NCBI GenBank assembly: GCA_024663395.1
Contig: JANFAH010000184.1
Location: 1-35,129 of the forward strand
DNA from: Pisolithus tinctorius
Taxonomy: Eukaryota; Basidiomycota; Agaricomycetes; Boletales; Pisolithaceae
Direction of reading: 5' to 3'
Length of the DNA: 35,129 nucleotides
Made by a program: the position numbers and the translations under genes. The notes under the pieces were generated by a model. That model saw only the letters and a list, made by a program, of their open reading frames with translations. It was not told where the DNA came from and did no database searches. Within the stretch, counting starts at the first letter, position 1, and every line of letters begins with the position of its first letter. Positions 18,998-28,936 of this stretch are shown one piece after another.

Positions 18998-19453
18998 GAT
19001 GTCTTCTGCTGGATCTTGCAGTAAGAAGGCAAGATGCATGTCATACTTGTCATGGATGCAATTAGGGAGGCTGGAGAACACTAGATTATACTGCAGCTGT
19101 TGCAATGCAGGAAGAATGATGGACGAGATTGGAATAAAGATGGTGCAGGGAGCAGGGAGGAATGATCCATATGCTTGATCAAGAGGGGAGACTGAAACAA
19201 CCACATAAGACCTTTCTAACCAAGTGACAGACCTGAGGCAACCAAAGAATATCCTTCTGGAAGTCATACTGACAAGGAGAACACGCTGACCAAGCTGCAT
19301 GGGATGAGATGGGGCTGACAACAACAGGATGAACCAGGGGGCTTCAGGACAGAAGCTGGTGGGAATGCCTGGCAGATATACATAGCCACTGTCTCTGGCA
19401 AATGAGACAAGTGAGATGATTGATGAAGAGGCAACCATGATTGACAGACTTAG
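18998..19453 (-). pseudogene. X5, fragment of an X element with its ORF truncated by the LTR of element A
   Basis: Sequence colinear with X1-X4 from the end of the ORF to just upstream of its start. On the minus strand the ORF starts at ATG 19438 and keeps the conserved blocks (FARDSGYVYLPGIPTSF, LDQAYGSFLPAPC) up to LLQDPAEDI, then reads into the A LTR and stops at 18899. The fragment is cut on the left by the A LTR and on the right by the F LTR (after CTTAG). It shows that both A and F were inserted in X sequence. Confidence 0.8.
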
Positions 19454-20155
19454 TGTCAAGTCTGGGCCTACTCTGACCAACTCCGATGCTATATAAGGTC
19501 TAGAGGAAGGTCTGGAAGCAAGTCCAACACACAGGAACAGAACTCCAACTAGTGGAGGGATGGCAGGAACAAAGTCTGCTGAGACAGAGGTGGAGCAGAG
19601 TGAGGGCATCAGGTTTACCTCATATTTCAGAGGGAGAGTACAGACAGAGTGTCAGAGATAACTCCAACAGGCAGAAGATGGAGAAAGAGGGAGTAGGAAC
19701 TAAGTTGATATTCATACTGCAGAACAGTGGAGTATGATACATGTTTTTATACTACTACAGAGGTACAGTAACCAGAATCGGAACTGACATACAGAGACTC
19801 ATAAATTTTCAAGTAAAACTTCCTGGACAAAGAATGAAGGGTAGACAGAGGACACACGAACAGGTAACACAGAACATCCAAAAAAGGAAACAGTCCAGGT
19901 GCTGGACCATGCGGTGCACACGCTGCAGAGTTCCTGACTGTGCACTGTCAGGGAGAAGTCCGAAGGTAGTCACATGACCCCTCAGAGGACGGTCTGCTCA
20001 GTCCAGTAAGAGAGCAACACAAGTCTGACAGCAGTCAGAGCAGAGATGGTTCACAACTGACAGAAGCTGGGCAGAGTTGGTGCAGAGTGAGTGAACCACC
20101 AGTGGAAATGGGTGTGGAGTGAGTAAGGACCTATAACGAATGCACAGTTATGACA
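19454..20155 (-). repeat. 3' LTR of element F (702 bases)
   Basis: On the + strand it begins TGTCAAGTCTGGG and ends CAGTTATGACA. In element orientation TATAAAAA (19751-19744) lies 33 bases upstream of AGTATGAATATC (from 19718), the same layout as in families A/B, C and E although the rest of the LTR is different. It borders X5 on one side and a polypurine tract on the other. The matching 5' LTR must lie beyond the right edge of the window. Confidence 0.8.
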
Positions 20156-20189
20156 GTGCCCCCCCCTAGGGCCTGAACCCCTGAAGGCC
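20156..20189 (-). promoter_or_regulatory. polypurine tract and adjacent hairpin of element F
   Basis: In element orientation a hairpin GGCCT-(TCAGGGGTTC)-AGGCC (20189-20170) is followed by CTAGGGGGGGGCAC and the LTR. The loop differs at one base from that of elements A and B (TCATGGGTTC), while the stem is unrelated but still paired. Confidence 0.65.
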
Positions 20190-20342
20190 ACATGTATGGG
20201 ACAAGATCAACATGAGTTGATCATTTGAAATTACTTTGACACCTTGAGGATAATGGCTTTAGCTGCAGTGGAGCTCTGTCAGAGTTCGAAGTACTGCTTA
20301 AAAACATGTGTTAGGGTACAGAGCCTTTGTATCCCATCCCCC

Positions 20343-20700
20343 ATGACCATGTCTTCCCAGCGCCAGAGCAAAACCCCCCAGCCAACCCCCAGCCATGTCC
20401 ACGACTACTCCCAAGTTGTGGATGAAGAACTGGTTGTCCTTACAGATGACTCCACCAACACTGAGCAGGAGAAGTCCACACAGAAGGCACACCATCGAGA
20501 GGAGACCAAGTGGAGAGAGAGAGAATGCGAGGCAGAGTGCAAGGCCAAGCACAAGGAGGCCAAGAGATGGAAGGTGGAGGAGGAGAGACTGGAGGCAGAG
20601 CAGAGGAAGAGAGTGGAGGAGGAAGAGGAGGCTCGAAGGAAGAAGGCAGCAGAGGAGGAGGCAGAAAGGCAGAGGCAAAGGGCCTCTGAAGAGAGGGCTC
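20343..20700 (+). pseudogene. antisense gene of element F, 5' part (coiled-coil exon), cut by element E
   Basis: The open frame from ATG 20343 (or 20349) encodes a Ser/Pro-rich start, an acidic patch, and a strongly charged coiled coil (RKRVEEEEEARRKKAAEEEAERQ-type heptads), like the first exon of the B gene. It begins 188 bases from the F LTR, as in the other families. Element E is inserted after GGCTC (20696-20700); the rest of the gene continues at 32120. Before that insertion the exon would have continued to the GTGAGT at 32148. Confidence 0.72.
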
Positions 20701-21286
20701 TGTCATGACTGTGTCTAGACCACCCTAGACCGGCTCTACGCAGGTCTCGACCAGTCCCATCCAACCCTTGCCCCAGTCCCGGCCTAAACCCTTCGACCCA
20801 GAAACGTGTTAGCTCGCGAGGCACTGCAAGGCAGTGCCCAGTCGAGTTGTCCCCTCAGTTAGTACCGGGCTGGTGTAACACCCGGCCCAGCCACATCCTC
20901 TGCCCCGGTTCCCAGTAATCCCTTGTCATAGTCTTTGCTTGATAAGATTCTTTGTAACATTACTTACCAATATGTTTACCAATCATCGCTGTACCAGTGC
21001 AGACCGGTCTCTGGTGCTACGTTACAGTTAGGTTACTTCCAGTATTTAAGCCATAGGATAATCTGTTCTAGCCTCAGTCTGAAATCAACTTAGTTCCCAT
21101 CTTAACCCAGTCTCCCTGTTCATCTGTCTTCTGCTTCTCGACCGGACTATGGCCCATGCAAGGGAATAGCACTGTGTCATCAGTCGCTAAGTCCAACAGT
21201 CCAAAACCTTCGATATCTCGTGTTACCCTCTGACCCCCGACCGGACTCCGGACCAGCCTTGGACCGGTAAAGACCCGGACTTAACA
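20701..21286 (+). repeat. 5' LTR of element E (586 bases)
   Basis: Starts TGTCATGACTGTG and ends GACTTAACA. It differs from the 3' LTR at about 23 sites by my hand count, of which about 20 are CpG-type. A 10-base palindrome AGACCGGTCT (21001-21010), TATTTAAG (21043-21050) and AGTCTGAAAT (21076-21085) form the promoter region; the predicted RNA start is 33 bases after the TATA box. Confidence 0.93.
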
Positions 21287-21288
21287 GT

Positions 21289-21298
21289 ATTTCAGACT
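21289..21298 (+). promoter_or_regulatory. primer-binding site of element E, complementary to its own predicted RNA 5' end
   Basis: ATTTCAGACT, two bases after the 5' LTR, is the exact reverse complement of AGTCTGAAAT (21076-21085), the predicted first bases of the RNA. Tf1 of fission yeast primes reverse transcription with the 5' end of its own mRNA in the same way, so self-priming rather than tRNA priming is inferred. Confidence 0.65.
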
Positions 21299-21354
21299 CA
21301 CACTTGTGTGGGTCAAACACCCTTCTACTCAATCCTCAGCATCACACCCTCAGC

Positions 21355-22738
21355 ATGCCTACCCAAACTAGAACCCAAGCAGCATGGGCACGTGCTACCA
21401 ACAACCCAGATTCTGCCTCAGCAGTCGACTTGCACCGCACCGCTGCCCTGGTGTCCTTAGGGACAGCCAGAAGGTCACCCAGTGAAGTCAACAACTTCAG
21501 GGGCTTCTCAGCCTGTAGATCCACTACCCCCATCCCTAACCAACCTCTCGCACCCACTAATGACCTGGATGATGAACCGGACCTGGACGAACCAGATGAC
21601 CTCAATCCTGGTGATAATAACCCCGGTGATGATGGTCCTGGTGATGACGGGCTGGGAGATGACCTGGACAATGACAATGAAGAACCCCTCCCAGAGGATG
21701 ATGTTGAGCCTGGTGTAACCGTGCTCGATAATCTTGCCAAAGCCATAGAGCTCCTCGCATGTAATGCTCGCACTGGCTCTGAATCATCCTCCAGAACCAA
21801 GTTGCGCAAACCGGACACCTTCGATGGGACAGACCCAAAGAAGCTGCATGCATTTCTTATCCAGTGCAAACTCAACTTCCAAGACCAGCCCTGGGCCTTT
21901 CGAAGTGATCAAGCCAAGGTCACTTTCGCACAGTCATTTCTTAAAGGAATGGCTCTCGAGTGGTTCGAACTGGACCTACTTGGGACTGAAGACCCGGAGG
22001 ACCGGCCCTACTGGATGGACTCTTGGAAGGAGTTCGTCATAGAACTTCAAACTACTTTCAGACCTCACGACCCAGTAGCTGACGCTGAAAGCCAGCTGGA
22101 CCACCTCTAGATGAAAGATAATCACCGGGTCAATAAGTATGTGGTCAAGTTCAACCGGCTTGCCTCACAAGTCCAGGGATACAGTGATGGCGCTCTGCAA
22201 CACTTCTTCTACACTGGTCTCCCCAACCACATCAAAGATGAGGTCTGCCGGGTCGGCAAACCAAGAACCCTTCATGAGCTTTGCCACCTAGTGCAGGAGA
22301 TTGACACGCGCTACTGGGAACACAAGGAGGAGGTTCAGTGGTCTAGTAAACACCAGGGGTCGTCCTCTGGTAACAAATCTACTCCCAACTCCAGCCACAA
22401 CAATCAGTCTAAGCCCAGTCAAGAGAAGTCCAAGACCAGCAATAACTCCGGAAATAGCAACTCCGGTAACCAAACTCAGTCCAAACCCGCCTCGACTGGT
22501 CAGACCGGCTCTAACACACCCAAGCCGGACTCAAAAAAAACTGGGCAAGGACAGCAAGTTGACACTGGAGGAGCGCAAACGCCGTAGAGACAACAACCTT
22601 TGCATGTTCTGTGGGGGCACTGGACATTTTACAGATAAGTGTCCCAAGAAAGCCAGGAAAGCCAAAGCTCGCACTGTGGCAACCTCTGAGGCAGCACCGA
22701 CCTCAACCTTGGGCTCTGCCCCTGAGGCAAAAAAATAT
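21355..22738 (+). pseudogene. gag of element E (decayed)
   Basis: ATG 21355 opens a frame with a low-complexity acidic segment (repeats of the type PGDDG, about 21600-21670), then a retrotransposon Gag (capsid-like) region (FLIQCKLNFQDQ, QSFLKGMALEWFE, VNKYVVKFNRLASQ, GLPNHIKDEV), an Asn/Ser/Lys-rich linker and a C-x2-C-x4-H-x4-C zinc knuckle (CMFCGGTGHFTDKC, about 22603-22644). Lesions: TAG at 22108-22110, a frame change in an A8 run at 22534-22541, and loss of the gag stop (TAT for TAG at 22736). The slippery A7 (22729-22735) is intact. It supplies the gag N-terminus that B has lost. Confidence 0.87.
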
Positions 22739-24363
22739 GTAGCAGCTCTCAGGACTCCGCACAGACTGAGAGCTGCGTTGACTCCAGCTGTGCACCCTCG
22801 GAGGCTCGTCTCAACGCGTCTGCTCTTTCTAATCCAAACTTGTTAACCCCCCATGTTTCTATTGTCAACCATGAGTTACCCCGGTTTCGTACACTAGTGG
22901 ACTCCGGTTCCACACATAGCTTCATAGATAAAGACTTTGTTAATCAACACTCTTTTGCCCCTTATCCCATGTCCCCTATCCAACTCTGGCTCTTTGATGG
23001 GTCGTCAAGTTTCGTCATCACTCAAGCAGTAGATCTTTCGGTTCAATTTGCGACTGGCGATGTCACCCCAGTAACCCTGTTTCTAGCCCTGTTGGATTCT
23101 GAATGTAAGATAGTCCTTGGACATGACTGGCTCACCCGCTACAATCCGTCGATTGATTGGGTATTGAGCAGTCTAACTTTCCAGACATCTACAGGAGGAA
23201 TGCCAACCCCATCGACACCCCCTGCCACACCAGTCTTAACCAGTCTTCCCAAACCCGGTCTAACTGACCAACCCAACCCCAGCCCTGCGCCATCTGTACC
23301 ATCTGTCGACTCACCGGTTCACACCCCCCTGAAAGCTCCCCCTATCGCCCTGATCAATGCAGCTGCGTATGTATGCGCTTGCAAGCTAGAGGGATCTACC
23401 CAATTCCAACTTCATCTACACCCATTGGACCCGGTCCTGGCCCAGTCTACTTCCACCGGGCCTCCACCAGACCTGGCCAGTGTACCAAAGGATTACCACA
23501 ACTTTGCTGACATCTTTAGCAAGGCCAAGGCCTCTACTCTTCCCCCACACCGGGAGTATGACCTTAAGATTGAATTGGAAGAAGGGACTACACCACCCGT
23601 AGGAACCATCTACTCGCTATCCCCAGTCGAGCTGCAAGCTCTCCAGGCCTTCATCGATGAAAACCTGACCACCGGTTTCATCTGGCCCACTTCTTCCCCT
23701 ACGCTGCACCAGTCCTCTTCATAAAGAAGAAGGACAGTTCACTCTGGTTATGTGTTGACTTCCAGGGCCTTAACAAGCTCACCAAGAAAGACCGGTATCC
23801 CCTACCACTAATATCTGATCTACTCGACTCCCCTAGCCGCGCCAAAATCTACACTAAGATTGACTTAAGGCACGCGTACCACCTCGTCCGGATTGCACCC
23901 AGGGATGAGTGGAAAAACTGCCTTCAGAACATGCTATGGTTCATACGAGTGGTTGGTGATGCCTTTCGGTCTTACCAATGCCCCAGCCGCCTTCCAGCGG
24001 TTCGTCAACTCAATCTTCATGGATATGCTAGATGTCTGCGTCGTCGTCTACCTTGACGACATCTTAATCTACTCCGGAGATGAATCATCACATAAGCAGC
24101 ATGTCCAGGAGGTTCTTCGCTGGCTCCAGTTGCATGGCCTGTATGCCAAACCGGAGAAGTGCGGATTCCACTCGGACTCTGTGGAATACTTGGGTTACCA
24201 CTTGTCCCCAGCCGGCCTTACCATGTCTTCAGAGAAAGTCAAAGCTATCTGCGACTGGCCTGAACCCCGGAAGGTAAAGGACATTCAGTCCTTCCTGGGC
24301 TTCGCCAATTTCTATCGCCGGTTCATTTTTAACTACTCGGACATAGTGGTACCTCTAACCCGG
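22736..24363 (+). pseudogene. element E pol, piece 1 (protease and reverse transcriptase)
   Basis: In the -1 frame after the slippery site. Protease block LVDSGSTHSFID (about 22897-22932) and SECKIVLGHDWL; RT from EYDLKIELEEG through YLDDILIYS (about 24050-24076) to [16 protein letters not shown]. One base is lost in a C run near 23697 and one A is gained near 23915, so about 70 codons between them are read out of frame while the frame is restored afterwards. Cut by X3 at CCGG (24360-24363). Confidence 0.9.
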
Positions 24364-24765
24364 TGTCACACACCAAAGGTGTTGTGGACATGGTTACAGC
24401 TGACTCTGCCTAACTTGTCAACGAGTTGTGCGCAATGCCCATGCATGCAGATGAAGACTGAAGGCCTCATGCATAGAAAGACTGTTGGACGTTAACAGTC
24501 ATCCTTCGCACAAGAACGAGTCATCAGTGCTAAAGAGAAAAGAGGAAGCAAGTTAAGCGCGCATTAAAAGTTTTAGTGCCCATGTACAGCATTCCGGTTT
24601 TCGTCATATCTCCACCGTTTCCAAAGATATCAACTCGGTTCACATACTCGCTTAAAGTGCTCAGCCCCACGATTCTTCCTTCCAAATTTGGAGAGGATCC
24701 TCGCACCATGCACATTTCTACAGCACTCCATCCGTCAGACACTCATTTCGCTAAGTCCATCAATC

Positions 24766-25245
24766 ATGGCCACCTCTTCATCAATCATCTCGCTTGTCTC
24801 ATTTGCCAGAGACAATGGCTACGTATATCTGCCAGGCATTCCCACCAGCTTCCATCCTGAAGCCCCCTGGTTCATCCCATCGTTGTCAGCCCCATCCCAT
24901 CCCATGCAGCTTGGTCAGCATGTTCTCCTTGTCAGTATGACTTCCAGAAGGACGTTCTTTGGTCGCCTCAGGTCTGTCACTCAGTTAGAAAGGTCTTATG
25001 TGGTCATTTCAGTCTCCCCTCTTGATGAAGCATATGGATCGTTCCTCCCTGCTCCCTGCACTGTCTTTATTCCAGTCTCGTCCATCATTCTTCCTGCATT
25101 GCGACAGCTGCAGCATAGTCTACTGTTCTCCAGCCTCCCTGATCACATCCATGACGAGTATGACGTGCATCTTGCCTTCTTACTGCAAGATCCAGCAGAA
25201 GACGTCCCTCCTTCTCCTCCTCCTCCATCAGAACCCCATTCATGA
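24766..25245 (+). CDS. X-family ORF, 159 aa, function unknown (reference copy)
   Basis: ATG 24766 to TGA 25245. Blocks conserved among copies, in order: ISLVSFARDNGYVYLPGIP, PEAPWF, MQLGQHVLLVSMTSRRTFFG, LERSYVVISVSPLDEAYG, SFLPAPCTVFIPVSSIILP, LRQLQHSLLFSSLPDHIHDE, and a Pro/Ser tail. I recognise no family. The alternating hydrophobic pattern would suit a small beta-rich protein, but that is a guess. The upstream in-frame codons lack an ATG. The ORF ends 440 bases before the TATA box, so it needs its own promoter, perhaps within the first 400 bases of X. Four of five copies in the window remain open over most of this length. Confidence 0.6.
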   Translation: MATSSSIISLVSFARDNGYVYLPGIPTSFHPEAPWFIPSLSAPSHPMQLGQHVLLVSMTSRRTFFGRLRSVTQLERSYVVISVSPLDEAYGSFLPAPCTVFIPVSSIILPALRQLQHSLLFSSLPDHIHDEYDVHLAFLLQDPAEDVPPSPPPPSEPHS

Positions 25246-25684
25246 AGTTTTTGTTAACTTCACTGAGAGGATGGAAGGGTGGGAGATGCGATCGCATATG
25301 CTTCCCATTGCCCCACAGACCCCCCAATGCCCTAGCCCCCTTTGACACCTGACTCATGCCCTTCAATTCTGGAATTAATACTTCCCTATCTGGAAACACC
25401 GTCCATCTGTCATGCCATCTTTGGATCTAGAGATGTCTCCGCTGAGATCTGACTTGCATCGCCACCCCCTAATGTGGTACCAGTGCGCTTACTCAGTTTC
25501 TGACTCCATTTGACTCATTCTGTGATATTTTGACTATCCTTGACTCGTTCATTGCCAATACTTACCAATCTTCTTTGCTTGCTTACTTTTCGTTTCTTGC
25601 TTACTCATCATGATTACTCAGTCCTTACTCATTACTTACCAAGTGTTTGTGCCTTGTTTGTCACAAGCTATGCTCCCCCCACAG

Positions 25685-25723
25685 TATATAAACCCCCATG
25701 TACTTAGCTACCCAGAATCAATC
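25685..25723 (+). promoter_or_regulatory. LTR-like core promoter in X3
   Basis: TATATAAA (25685-25692) is followed 29 bases later by AGAATCAATC (25714-25723), recalling the TATA plus AGTCTGAAATCAAC layout of the gypsy LTRs here. The same block is at about 4140 (X1), 7955 (X2) and 29469 (X4) on the opposite strand. Confidence 0.5.
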
Positions 25724-26226
25724 AAGAAGCAATCCAGAAGTCACTCAGCAGTCAGTTCAGTGCCTATCTCATCGTCGACAGTTGAGGCTCATTCGGGAGA
25801 GTCTATCTGTCTTCATTCGTATCATTGGTAGTTGAGGCTCCATCAAGGGTCTATCTACCTTCATTCATTCATCTGAAGTATCATCTGTGCTCTGTCAGCA
25901 CACCTGCTTAGTCATCCATTCACTCCTGCGTAACTCGTCATCGACTTGCGCCAGGAGCATATTCTATCAAAAGTCCATTACCCCCAAGTACTTTCGGCTG
26001 AACACCTTCACTCTGTTCAGCATCCCCCATCCAATCAACACTCACTTGTCTTCTCCTGCATAACTCGTTGTTGATTTGCGCTAGGAGCACCTGCCATCAA
26101 AGTTTCCCCCACACATTTAGGTTTTCTACACTCCAGGTTCCATGGAGGCACACCACCACTCACTCATATTTGTCTTTTGTGTTGGTTTTGGTTGGTTTTC
26201 ACCACCTTTCCACACTTTGACTCACA

Positions 26227-28330
26227 CCGGTTGACACGCAAAGGTGCTCCCTGGAACTTTTCTGAGGAGTGCCGCTGGTCTTTCAATCCACTCAAGCAGG
26301 CCTTCACTTCTGCCCTTGTCCGAACTCACTTTTCCCTGGAAGCTCCTATTACCATCGAGACTGATGCTTCTGACTATGCCATAGCCGGTATTCTGTCCAT
26401 CACTGGTAATGATGGTCAAATCTGGCCGGTCGCATTCTACTCTCGCACCCTAACAGCCCCAGAGCTAAACTATGACACCCATGATAAGGAGTTACTTGCG
26501 ATCTTCGAGGCATTCCAGACATGGTGGCATTACTTAGAAGGCTCTGCAGTACCGGTCGACATTGTCACCAATCACAAGAACCTGGAGTACTTCTCCACCT
26601 CAAAGGTATTAACCCAGTGCCAAGCGCACTGGTCTGAGTTCTTGTCTCAATTCAATATGGTTATCCGGTTCAGACCCGGTAAACTCGGTGCTAAGCCTGA
26701 TGCCCTAACTAGACAATGGGACGTCTACCCCAAAGAGGGGGATAGCAACTACGCCCGGGTCAACCCACAGAATCTCAGACCAGTCTTCATGCAGGAACAG
26801 CTAGCCACCTCCCTGCACGCCACCTACCTTGAATACCTGGTCCTATGTGCTGTTGCACTGATGGACGTGGAGAAGCTACATAATGATATTCTCTCAGCCC
26901 TACCCTCAGGTCCAGTCACCCAAGTCTGGTTCTCAGACACATCAGATTCCCGGTGGTCAGTTGATGATGCCGGCTTCCTTCACCTAGATGGAAGAATCTA
27001 TGTACCAGACTCTAACAACCTTCGTCTTTGCGTCCTGAGGTTTAAACATGATCATCCTTTATCCGGCCATTTCGGCCAGAACAGAACTCTAGAGCTCATC
27101 CAGCGTGATTACACCTGGCCCGGCTTAAGGACATTTGTCAAGGACTATGTCCGGTCTTGTACTACCTGTGCCCGGGCCAAGGTACCTCGCCATCGGCCTT
27201 ATGGCCTACTCAAGCAACTCCCAGTGCCAGAGAAGCCATGGAATTCCATCTCAATGGATTTCATAGAGCAACTCCCAGCCTCAACCAGCTTTACCGCCAT
27301 CCTCGTCGTGGTCGACTGGCTCTCAAAGCAAGCCATCTTCATACCTACTCACGACACCATCACAGCCCCTGAGCTTGCCAAGCTCTTCCTCATGCACGTG
27401 TTCTCTAAGCATGGTGTACTGGCCCATGTACCTCAGACCGGGGATCAGAGTTCGTGTCCCACTTCTTCTGGTCTCTAGGTAAAGCTCTAGACATGCGTCT
27501 ACATTTCACCTCCAGGTATCACCCAGAGGGGGATGGTCAGACAGAGCGAACCAACCAGACTCTCGAACAGTATCTCCGGGTCTACTGTAACTACCAACAG
27601 GATAACTGGGCCGAGTTACTACCGCTAGCTGAGTTTGCTTACAACAATGCACCCAGCGCTACGACCGGGGTATCACCCTTCTTCACTAATAAGGGCTACC
27701 ACCCTAATATCTCAGTCTTCCCTGAGCGCAACCTCACATCTAACCAGGCTTGTGATTACGCAGTCGACTTAGATTCACTGCATCAGTACCTATGTGAAGA
27801 AATGGCTCTTGCCCAGCAACACTACCAAGGACCGGCAGATGCTAAGCGCATGCCGGCCCCAGACCTTCAAAGTGGGTGACAATGTCTATGTAAAAGCCAA
27901 GTACTTCCGGTTGACCCGGCCCTCCAAGAAACTAAGTGAGAAGAACCTTGGGCCCTACCCCATAATAGCCCAGGCTGGCTCTCACTCATTCAACCCTGCA
28001 TCTACCAGACTCTATGTGTGCTGTACACCCGGTCTTCCACGTTTCCCAGCTTGAACCGGCCATCCCAAATACCATACCCAAACGGTCTCAACCTCCACCC
28101 CACCAGTAGATGTCGATGGCGATTTAGAATTCAAAGTAGCAGAGATACTTGATTCAAAGGTTGACCGGTGCAGAAAATGTTGGTTGCAGTACCTGGTCCG
28201 GTGGACCGGTTATGAGGGAACTGACGAAGAAACTACCTGGGTATTAGCAACAGAGCTGGACAACACTTCAGAACTCGTCCAAGAATATCATGACCGGTAC
28301 CCAGACAAACCCGGTCCTTTCAAGAAATAA
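26227..28330 (+). pseudogene. element E pol, piece 2 (RNase H, integrase, chromodomain)
   Basis: Resumes at LTRKGAPWNF. RNase H (ETDASDYAIAGIL, NYDTHDKELLAIFEAF), integrase zinc region (HDHPLSGHFGQ, SCTTCARAK), SMDFIEQLP with the first catalytic Asp, and the [12 protein letters not shown] block with the Glu. Frame changes by single-base indels near 27430 (after AHV), 27860 and 27990 and a TAG near 28108 break it. The chromodomain (EVAEILDSKVD, RWTGYEGTDEETTW) ends at TAA 28328-28330. Unlike element A, damage here includes several indels as well as CpG changes. Confidence 0.92.
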
Positions 28331-28512
28331 TCCAGAACCAGTCTCAAGTTTTCCTTTTCCCTTATCTGTTTCTCCTATCTAGTACTTACCATGTCTTGAT
28401 TTTCCTTTACTTTTCCCCATATTGTTTTCTTTCACACTTCAGAACCGGAACTGGGCATTGGCATTCACAAAGCGTACAGAAAGGGAAGGTACTACTCTAC
28501 ACGCATGCGACC
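28331..28512. other. gap between convergent genes of element E
   Basis: T-rich then mixed sequence between the pol stop and the antisense-gene stop, in the same position as in elements A and B. No separate feature is seen. Confidence 0.6.
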
Positions 28513-28936
28513 TCAGACTTGGGACCCAGCAGAACCGGCACCGGCCTGATCACCTGACTCAGACCGGGACCAGCTTTCATCCTCTTCCTCCCTCAGACCC
28601 TCCAGCTCGTCATCGAGCCCCTCGACGTCCTCGTCCTCCTCGTCAGTGGTGTTCCAGTCAGAAGGCATGTCCGGCGCGAGGAACTCGAAGCACTCTTCCA
28701 CATAGGTCTCATACAAGCGGGTGAACCGGTAGAAGTTCCAGGAAACTTCTTTTTGCACTGTCACAAGACTGGCCATGTTGTCGGCCACGTGCTCCACCGC
28801 CTTGATCAGGCGCTCCATCTGATCGCCGGTAACAGGACCAGCCCTGGTCTCAGCACTGGTCTTCTTTGTTGAGGGCCCCTCCTCTACGTCGTCCTCCTCG
28901 TCACCTGCACCTTCGGTTACCTTTGCAGATGGGCAT

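Larger units (their letters stand above)
24364..26226 (+). mobile_element. X3, complete 1863-base X element
   Basis: Starts TGTCACACACC and ends GACTCACA, with CCGG at 24360-24363 and 26227-26230, exactly splitting the pol sequence between VVPLTR and LTRKGAP. In this orientation: about 400 bases with a GACTGTT/AACAGTC hairpin near 24479-24500, the 159-codon ORF (24766-25245), a TATATAAA box at 25685, and about 540 bases with two copies of a CTCCTG...CAGGAG hairpin motif. No gag, pol, transposase or integrase is present. It is either a giant solo LTR or a non-autonomous DNA element. Confidence 0.85.

Noticed and set aside
20298..20824. Minus-strand frames opposite the F coiled-coil exon
   Set aside because: Shadows of a GAG/AGG-rich coiled-coil coding sequence; composition is Leu/Ser-rich low complexity.
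21600..21670. Short tandem repeat in element E gag as a minisatellite or CRISPR-like array
   Set aside because: It is an in-frame PGDDG-type acidic repeat within gag; units are short, imperfect and lack spacers.
24364..26226. X3 as a conventional LINE or a host gene insertion
   Set aside because: No RT or endonuclease, no poly-A or variable 5' truncation; fixed TG...CA ends and constant 4-base duplications point to integrase-type joining.
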